Source of the DNA: Trichoderma breve
Taxonomy: Eukaryota; Ascomycota; Sordariomycetes; Hypocreales; Hypocreaceae
Direction of reading: 5' to 3'
DNA: 64,000 bases
NCBI RefSeq assembly: GCF_028502605.1
Contig: NC_079232.1
Span: 1,612,001 to 1,676,000, forward strand
In this document: positions 56,464 to 64,000 of the stretch, piece after piece
How positions within the stretch are numbered: the stretch's first letter is position 1
Layout of the letters: every line of letters starts with the position of its first letter
The notes under the pieces: generated by a model
Database searches by the model: none
Seen by the model: the letters and a program-made list of their open reading frames with translations, nothing else
What the model was told of the DNA's origin: nothing
Program-made: the position numbers and the translations under genes

Positions 56464-59400
56464 ATGGGCTTTGCTCAATGCTCAGATCCGCTATGGAACA
56501 TTGATGACTTCAGCGGCTGCTTTCGCAGAGAGTAAGTTCTTGATTCGCACTGCTGCTGCGCGCTCGCAATCTGCTTTGCCACTTGATACCCACGTAAGGT
56601 ACAGTTCAGCTAATGGACAAACTTACAGTTACCTTGCTGTCCTCTTCCCGTTAATAGTAATTGCTATTTCTTTCTTGCGACTCGCTTGGTCCAACATCGA
56701 TCGCATCCGCAGTGCCAAGGCCAAGGGTTATAGCTCCATCTCTGCCCACGACGCCGTTCCCGACCACACAGCCATTCCTCCCGACGAAGAATCCGAAGAC
56801 AGCAGCGATGACGACGATCTCGAGATTAATGGCGGCCGCTTGGCTCTAGCCAAGGTGACTTCAAGGGGCTCGATAGTCCAAGCCGACACCCCTACTGCTC
56901 AGCGTTTCTCACAATTCGTCGAAGAGCTCGCTCTCATTGGCCTGGTTGCGATCAATGCATATGCTCTCGTCACCGGTGCTTTTGGACCCGACACCCACCT
57001 GGTTGCCGCTGCTGGCCTTACCACTTGGATATATACTTTGATTCTTGCAACACTGCGAGTTGCGCTGGGTACCTCCAAATGGCGAATCCCTTACATCTGG
57101 AACCACACCGCCACCATTTACGGCTGCAAATGGCTCTTCTCCATCTTCATATTCCGCTCCGCCATTCTCTACCCTTACTCCCGGCTCTCTCAGATTCTCA
57201 TCATCGTCGATTTTGGCCTCAATTCTTTGCTATTCGGCATTGCTGTCTCTACGCGAAAGGGCAACAAGACTGTCAAGTTGGAGTGGGAAGATGGCATCGA
57301 GCCCTCGCGCGAACCTCTTGCCAGTCTCTTCTCCATTGCCACCTTTTCGTGGGTCGATGCTATCGTCTGGCAAGGTTGGAAGAAGCCTATGGAGCTTGAA
57401 GATGTTTGGAATCTCCTGCCCAAGGACAAGTCAACGGCCATTATCGCCGATTACAGGCTGATGAAGAAGACCACTGCCCTTTCGTGGCATTTGCTCAAGT
57501 ATTTCCGCAGCCTGCTGTTTATGCAGTGTGCAATGGCGGCCGTCGCCGGTCTTTTTACTTTTGCCCCCACCCTGCTGCTCAAAGCTATCCTCCAGTATGT
57601 GGAACGTCCCGACGAGGCACCTGTCAACGTTCTCTGGCTCCTCGTAATTGGCCTCCCAGTTCTTGATACGATCCGCTCGTACTGCGATGGAATGGCCCTT
57701 TGGATTGGCCGCAAGATCTGTATTCGCGTCCGTGCTATTATTGTGGGTGATATTTACGCAAAGGCGCTGCGCCGAAAAGCTGCCGCCGGCAAAGACAAGG
57801 TTCTGCTCAGTGAGAATGCTAAAGCCGACAAAGATAACGACGACGAGGGAAGCAAAGGTGTCGTCAGTAAAGTCAAGCGCGCTCTTGGTTTTGGTGGCAA
57901 GAAGCAGAAGAACGCTTCCAGCTCAGACGACACCGAAGCCGCCAATACCTCCGATTCCGTCAAGGCCATCGCAGAGAAGGGAGGAGATGATGAACAGGCC
58001 AACCTGGGAACCATTATCAACCTCATGTCGGTTGACAGCTTCAAGATTGCCGAAATCACCGCCTACCTGCATTTCTTGTGCGCTTCAGCCCCCACTCAGC
58101 TCATCGTATCCATTTATTTGCTTTGGCAGGTTATGGGTTACAGCGCCATTCCCGGTCTCATTGTCATGTTCATCCTCCTGCCCGTAAACTACATGCTGGC
58201 TCGTGGTTTCAACATCACTTCCAAGAACATCATGGCTGCTACCGACAAGCGCATAAATGTGACCAACGAGATTCTCCAAAACATCCGCATCATTAAGTAC
58301 TTTGCCTGGGAGCGTCGATTCGGCAAGATTGTGGATGAGAAGCGTGAAGCCGAGCTCAAGGCTCTTCGCTCTCGATTCCTTCTATGGGCTTGCGCGGTTG
58401 CCATCTGGAACTCGGTTCCCATTCTGATCACCTTCTTCTCTTTCCTGGTGTACACCCTGATTGAGAAGAAGCCCCTGTATCCCTCTGTTGCCTTCACAGC
58501 CATTTCCCTTTTCATGCTTCTTCGCGTTCCCCTTGATCTCCTCGGCGACATGTTCGCTCACGTCCAGGAAGCAAAGGTCTCCATCGATCGAGTTGAGGAG
58601 TACCTTTTGGAAGAGGAGACCGAAAAGTATGAGCAACTTGGATTGGACAATGTGGACGAAGATGGCAAGAAACGCATTGGCTTCAGGGATGCTACTTTGA
58701 TCTGGGGTGCCAAAAACAGCGTGGCCGAAGATGGTTCCAGGGCATTCCGACTGCTTGACCTAGACATTGACTTTCAGATCGGCAAGCTCAACATCATCGC
58801 CGGCCCAACTGGATCTGGCAAGACTTCTATGCTCATGGGTCTTCTTGGTGAGATGACACTTGTAGAAGGCAGGGTATTCTGCCCTGGCGGCCGCAGCCGA
58901 GAGGACGTCCGCCCCAACCCCGAGACTGGTCTTGCCGATACAATCGCTTATGTCGCCCAGGCTGCCTGGTTGGTCAACGCTAATATCAAGGATAACATTA
59001 TTTTTGCCGCGCCGTATGATGAGCAAAGATACAAGGACGTCATTGTCGCCTGTGCTCTCGAGCGTGATCTCGAAATTCTCGACCATGGAGACCAAACGTT
59101 GGTTGGTGAGAAAGGTATCACTCTCTCAGGTGGTCAGAAGCAGCGCATATCCTTGGCTCGTGCTCTCTATTCAAACTCGGCGCATATCCTCTTGGACGAC
59201 TGTCTCAGTGCTGTGGACTCGCACACGGCTCAATGGATCTTTACCAACTGCATCAATGGCCCATTGATGAAGGGCCGCACCTGCGTTCTTGTTACCCACA
59301 ACATCCAGCTTTGTGTTCCGTCATCCGATTTCGTCGTCTTACTAGAGAACGGACGAGTCGTAGCCCAAGGGCCCTCACAAGAAGTCATCGCCTCCGGCAA

Positions 59401-61633
59401 GCTCGGCGAGGAGATTCAGCGCTCTCGACCTGCCTCTCATACTGCATCTCGTATCCCATCTCGTGTACCATCAAGCGTCGGCGACGAGGAGACTATGGTG
59501 AACAGTAACGGTGACGCCGCAGGCTCCACAGACGACTCCAAGAAGGACAAAAAGGAACCGCCCAAGGGTCCTCCTGAAGAGACAAAGGCGACTGGATCCG
59601 TCAAATGGTCTGTTTTGCGCATTTATCTCTCTTCTATGGGACCTTGGTGGTTCTGGCTTGTCGCTTTTATGGTCTTTGGCATGCAACAGCTCTCGACCGT
59701 TGCAACGAACATCTGGGTTAGGGAGTGGGCTAACCAGTACATCGAGGAGGAGAATATCAACGTTTCGCTAAGCTCCATGCCACATGCCTACGGTGCTGGA
59801 ACTCTATCTAAGGGCTCTTGGGCTTCTATTGCCAGCTTAGGTGGCATGCGTTCCTCGACAGAGCCAGGTTTGCGCGTACTGGATGATCAGATCACTCTTG
59901 GCCCGACTGCGATACCACAAGTCAATGTCCCATATTACCTCACTGGACTTGCCCTCATTGGCGTGTTCGGTGCCCTGGCCGCTCTGATCCGAGACGTATG
60001 GATCTTTGTTGGTTCCTTGACTGCATCCAGGCGAATTCACGATCGTCTCATTCAATCTGTGACCCGAGCCAAATTCAAGTTCTTCGACGTGACCCCTCTG
60101 GGCCAGCTGATGAACCGCTTTAGTAAGGATCTCGAGGCTGTGGATCAAGAGATTGCACCCACAGCGATTGGTGTAATGGTCTGCGCCCTCTCTCTCGTCG
60201 TGACCATTGTGTTGATTTCATTCATCACTCCGGGTTTCCTCATTGCCGCCTTCTTCATTGCTATCCTATTCTATGTTGTCGCCGCCTTCTACCTACGCGC
60301 ATCTCGCGATCTTAAGCGTCTGGAGTCTGTCCAGCGTAGCCCGCTCTTCCAGCAATTTGGCGAGACTCTTAGCGGTATGACAACTATCAGAGCTTACGGC
60401 GATGAACGACGTTTCATCCGCGACAACTTGGCCAAAATCAACACTCAGAGCCGACCGTTCATCTATCTGTGGGCTTGCAACAGATGGCTCGCATTCCGAG
60501 CCGATTTGCTCGGCAACTTCGTTTCCTTCTTCGCAGGCGTCTTCATTATTGTCAACCTGGGCAAGATTGATGCCGGTGCAGCTGGTATCTCATTGAGCTA
60601 TGCGATGAACTTTACCGAAAACGTTTTGTGGCTTGTCCGTCAGTATGGCATGAACGAGCAAAACATGAACTCTATGGAACGTGTCAAGGAATACCTAGAT
60701 GTTGAACAGGAAGCGGAACCGATTATCGAAGATAACCGGCCGCCAAAGAACTGGCCTGCGGAGGGTGGTGTCGAGTTTGTCAACTACTCTACTCGATATC
60801 GCGCCGACTTGGATCCGGTTCTCAGAGGCATCTCGCTCAAGATTAGCCCTAAGGAAAAGGTTGGCATCGTGGGCCGAACTGGCGCAGGCAAGAGTTCGTT
60901 GACGCTGGCCATTTTCCGTGCCCTTGAAGCTGACTCGGGATCCATTACGATCGATGGCATCGATATCAGCAAGATTGGACTCCAGGATCTCCGAGAGAAC
61001 ATTACCATTGTGCCTCAAGATCCCACACTATTCATGGGTACCATTCGAACTAATCTTGATCCCTTTGATCAGTATACGGACGAAGAGGTGTTTGAGGCTT
61101 TGAGACGTGTCCAGCTAATTGGCCATGACGAGACGACCACCCCTGCAACCCCTACTGTTCAGGGCTCCGCTGAAGGAGAGAGCGCAGGGGGCTCATCTGG
61201 TACCCGGACACCGTCAATTGCTACTAACAAGAATATCTTCCTTGACTTGCATTCCCCTGTTTCCGAGTCCGGCTCCAACCTCTCTCAAGGTCAACGACAG
61301 CTTCTGTGTCTGGCACGAGCAATGCTGAAGAAGCCGACTGTCATGGTCATGGATGAGGCTACAGCATCTATCGATTACAACACGGACTCGAAGATTCAAG
61401 AAACTATCCGGGAACTTACTGGAACTGTGATTACAATTGCACATCGTCTCCAGACTATCGTGGATTACGATAAAGTATTGGTGCTAGACAAGGGTGAAGT
61501 GGTTGAATTTGATCACCCGTGGGAGCTGATCAACAAAAAAGACGGAACATTTAGGAGTATGTGTGAGACCAGTGGCGATATGGATATATTAGTAAAAGCC
61601 GCAAAGAAGAAGTGGGAAGAGGGTCACAACTGA
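56464..61633 (+). CDS. ABCC (MRP-type) ABC transporter with TMD0, 2 exons
   Basis: This full-length ABC exporter of the MRP/Ybt1-Nft1-like group is likely vacuolar or plasma-membrane and would move conjugates, drugs or metabolites. Exons are 56464-56531 and 56629-61633 (97-nt intron), coding for 1,690 residues. Exon 1 reads MGFAQCSDPLWNIDDFSGCF and leads into the first membrane segment (YLAVLFPLIVIAISFLRLAW). A TMD0 precedes the first core domain. NBD1 has Walker A GPTGSGKTS (~748), signature LSGGQKQRISLARAL and Walker B HILLDDCLSAVD. NBD2 has GRTGAGKSS (~1438), LSQGQRQLLCLARAM and VMVMDEATASID. NBD1 carries Asp where NBD2 has the catalytic Glu, the usual ABCC asymmetry. A ~40-residue Thr/Ser/Gly-rich insertion precedes the NBD2 signature. 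An open frame extends upstream to 56336 but lacks the conserved leader. Confidence 0.93.
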
Positions 61634-61851
61634 ATATAAAAGAAGGAAAACTAAAACTAAAAGGATCTCAATTAGGTCAATAGTACTTATATAAATTAAT
61701 GTCATCAAGTGTTATATTGCTCATATCTCTGTCAACCTCATCACGGGGATCAGATCCTTCTCTGACTAGCTAGTATTTTATATAGTTGATGAAGTCGACA
61801 TAGTAGAAGGATGCAGAGTCATTCAAAAACTCCATGTAAAACAATAGCCCC

Positions 61852-62387
61852 CTATCTGCTCTGAGAGCTCTGCTGGATACTTGCACCCTTCCTTTGTAGC
61901 TTGTATCCAAGCCCGTATTTCCCCTCGAACGAAGGGTCGTTTTCATCTTTGACAGGTGAGAGGGAGTACGAGGCAGCAGGGTCAGCAGAGAGCTGCTGTA
62001 AGGAGGCATCCGTCATTGATCCGAGCCACTGCGTCGAGTGGTGACCAGCCCTTATGCTCTTGACGTTGAGTAGATCGCCTACGGTTGATACAATGACTTG
62101 ATGTCTGTTATATTCGGCGTAAACATCACAAAGACATACGCTCTTTGCTGGGATGCCTGATCAGCGAACAAATAAACAACCTGGAGGCATTGCTTTGCTG
62201 TATCGATTTCCTTGAGCAGCCGAAGTCGATCATCTTCTGGCCGCCGCGGTTGTACCACCTTGGTGCTTAGCGACTGTCCTGAGAGAGCGACGAGCCACGC
62301 CTAAAGGTCAGCAATCATCAAAACCATTTTCTCTCTAGCATCACTGAGAGCCGCGGTGGTATTAACGTGTGATCTAGATAGCTGCAT
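61852..62387 (-). pseudogene. Decayed gene with helo-like/fungal N-terminal (STAND-associated) domain end
   Basis: Three adjacent minus-strand pieces resemble the C-terminal half of the fungal helo-like N-terminal domain as I remember it. 62387-62304 gives ALSDAREKMVLMIADL and then meets TAG at 62303-62301. 62300-about 62120 gives AWLVALSGQSLSTKVV and EIDTAKQCLQV. From about 62120 the homologous frame changes to DVYAEYNRHQVIVSTVGDLL, STQWLGSMTDASLQQLS and a tail ending at 61852. The in-frame TAG could be a CAG-to-TAG change or an intron acceptor, since TAG follows CTGAC. The frame change needs a lost or gained base. No N-terminal half is evident upstream. Such domains regulate incompatibility and programmed-cell-death-like proteins. 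I call it a relic with moderate confidence; a mis-spliced live gene is the alternative. Confidence 0.55.
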
Positions 62388-63783
62388 GTAACTAAGATAT
62401 CTCGACGGATGGAGTATATGTAATGCCACCATACCACCTCCCTGTAGCGATCTACTCACTCGGCGCCAAAATCATGGATCTTAAGAGGTGATTGAGTCCC
62501 ATACTGATACGTCGTGGCAGGCTGTGTTGGAGTAATAGCATGGAATGATTGTGCAGGCCAAGAGCAGGAGCTTCGTTTTGGGAAGAGTATGGCAAGGTGG
62601 TGGTGATTGTGGGGTAAGTTGAGACGGTTTAGCGAGAGCAGCCTAGTCAGAGCCCAAAACAAACAGTCAATAGTTATCCATCGAATTCATGTTGAAGGTT
62701 TCTTGTGTAGTCGTATGATGAATCCAGCCCAGTCGTTATCTTAAACCCGGTGCTCTGTAATCCAGTAGTCTGTACGGAATAATTAGTATGTATGTAGCAT
62801 ATGTTTTGGTGCCGCCGAGTGTCATTACTAGCAGTGTTACTAGCAGCAACAGTAGCAGTAGCATTAGTACTCCGTACGGAGTAACCGCAGCAGAAATGTT
62901 CGGAGATGGGCGCCTGGTATCTATAGCAGCTCTTAAGGCTCTTGTAGTGCTTGTTCCAAGGACCATCCACATCTTATTTGGTAGCGCCATGCTCGCTCCA
63001 AGTTTCGTCTCATCTCTCCAGACTCGTCTCGTCTTCGTCTCGAACAAGGTTGAAATACCGCGGGCGAACCCACGATGGCAAAACCCGGCCATTTCCGTTT
63101 CCGGAATCATGCCACGAACAAGTGGAGGCGGTGCTGAAGAATCACGGCGGCGTTACGGAGCAAGACGTAAGCTCGTGAAAGCTCTAGTGCCATTCAGCCG
63201 CAATTGCCATTGTTGCGTCTAGCGGGTTGTTTAGCACGGCATAGCTTTTGGACTGGACGCACTCCTGCATCTCACAGGGCACCGACGCTTGGTCCGCCGT
63301 TGGGCCTGGTGACTTGTGACTTTGGTGTCTGCCCAGCTTGCAGCCTAGAGGATAGATAAAGCCGGTGTTTGTGCCACGTTCCCCGTTTCGCCTTTCTCGT
63401 CTCGTCTCGTGCTCTGTTAATTTGTTTTTGTCTTGCCGATATTCGAAATACGCGGAGCTTGAAGGCTTTTTTTTTTTTGGCGGACGGTTTGAAATCCGGG
63501 GAAAATCAGGCAATTGATTACAGAGTTTGGAGAGAGTTGGAGAGAGTCAAAGAGCCAGAGCGCACAAACAACGACAAGTGTGAAAAGAAGCAGCCGGGAC
63601 CGCTACCCAAAGGCTTACGTACCTGCCTGCCTCTCTCACCGGTTTTAAGCTTCTTTTTTCCTTATCGATTCCCACCCTCTTCGCTTCTTTGACGCCCGTC
63701 TTTTTCTTCTCATTTTCTTTTTATCCTCTCATCTCCCTCATTTCCATCTCTTTTACTCCTACACTCAGACACACCCGCAAATC
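62388..63783. other. Intergenic, 1.4 kb, including the leader of the last gene
   Basis: This contains the 16-bp palindrome at 62868-62883, GCAGTAGCAGTAGCA-like triplets next to it, a T12 run at 63467-63478, and a pyrimidine-rich leader (63640-63770) before the start at 63784. No gene is supported. Confidence 0.55.
62868..62883. repeat. 16-bp perfect palindrome TACTCCGTACGGAGTA
   Basis: A perfect dyad. The half TACGGAGTA also occurs at 38188-38196 and 53414-53422, all in intergenic DNA. The symmetrical form suggests a dimeric binding site or a repeat terminus. Confidence 0.85.
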
Positions 63784-64000
63784 ATGGGCAAGCCAGACTT
63801 CCTCCCGCCTCCGTCTCCGGCTGCCGGGCCTACAACGCCCTTGGCCGAGTCCGCCGGCTCCATCTCGCTCAACCCAACGGCCACCACCTTTTCCGCTGCG
63901 AATCTCGGCAACCATCGCCAGACGTACTTTGACGATGACCCTACCGAGCTCGCCACCGACGATCTACCTCCCCTGTATGACGAGCATGAGAACGATGCCG
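63784..64000 (+). CDS. Unidentified protein, 5' end only
   Basis: ATG at 63784 opens a frame that runs to the window edge (72 codons and one base). It starts MGKPDFLPPPSPAAGPTTPL and later has SISLNPTATTF, QTYFDDDPTEL and DDLPPLYDEHEND. The visible part is proline-rich then acidic and looks disordered; no domain is present yet. The CT-rich leader and an ATGG context support the start, and codon use is C-ending like its neighbours. I cannot assign a family from this fragment. Confidence 0.7.
   Translation, partial: MGKPDFLPPPSPAAGPTTPLAESAGSISLNPTATTFSAANLGNHRQTYFDDDPTELATDDLPPLYDEHENDA

Noticed and set aside
62736..63110. 124-codon minus frame near the palindrome
   Set aside because: The poly-Leu segment arises from the CAG/TAG triplet stretch; no family sequence.

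Overview
The window is nuclear DNA of a filamentous ascomycete. Protein genes are interrupted by short introns (46-130 nt) with GTAAGT/GTATGT-type donors, CTAAC/CTGAC-like branch points and YAG acceptors. Leaders are pyrimidine-rich, genes lie on both strands without operons, and all recognisable proteins are of fungal type. The gene set (B56 regulator, Sec61, CAND1, TFIIIC, an ABCC pump, a propeller-5-phosphatase fusion) fits a Sordariomycete, most likely Hypocreales (Trichoderma-like). That placement is inference from recall of the families, not a search.

Layout. 1-1713: 3' part of a phosphoinositide-specific phospholipase C. 1714-7861: a 6.1-kb gap between two converging genes with no convincing gene. 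7862-14119 (minus): vacuolar-type palmitoyltransferase Pfa3, a multi-C2H2 zinc-finger protein, and the TFIIIC subunit Tfc1/Sfc1. 15600-17882 (plus): PP2A B56 subunit behind an ATG-free 1-kb leader. 19036-22014 (minus): a CID/SR/RGG RNA-processing protein and a tiny DUF4748 protein built from micro-exons. 22792-35002 (plus): inositol polyphosphate 5-phosphatase with propeller, Sec14-like lipid transfer protein, BCS1-like AAA ATPase, and TRAPP subunit Trs31. 35323-37704 (minus): APC/C subunit Apc13 and an intronless aldehyde dehydrogenase. 39478-43739 (plus): CAND1. 45625-45801 (plus): an unidentified 58-residue protein. 46833-48321 (minus): tRNA dimethylallyltransferase, divergent from SEC61 (48854-50464, plus). 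Then a multi-pass membrane protein (51195-52670), a 3.8-kb gap, an ABCC transporter (56464-61633), a decayed helo-like-domain gene (61852-62387, minus), and the first 72 codons of an unidentified gene at the right edge.

This is mainly a housekeeping neighbourhood, with no biosynthetic cluster, intact transposon, tRNA or rRNA that I can support. Functional themes recur by chance of position: phosphoinositide metabolism (PLC, 5-phosphatase, Sec14-like), secretory and vacuolar trafficking (Sec61, Trs31, Pfa3, ABCC pump) and ubiquitin-ligase control (Apc13, CAND1). The more unusual content is gene structure: a start-codon-only exon, 9/14/26-nt exons, a GC-AG intron, a terminal exon hidden behind an in-frame stop, an ATG-free leader, and one small unidentified protein gene. 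I did not find a clearly new multi-gene system. Exon junctions were derived by hand from splice motifs, frame continuity and remembered family sequence, so they need transcript support.
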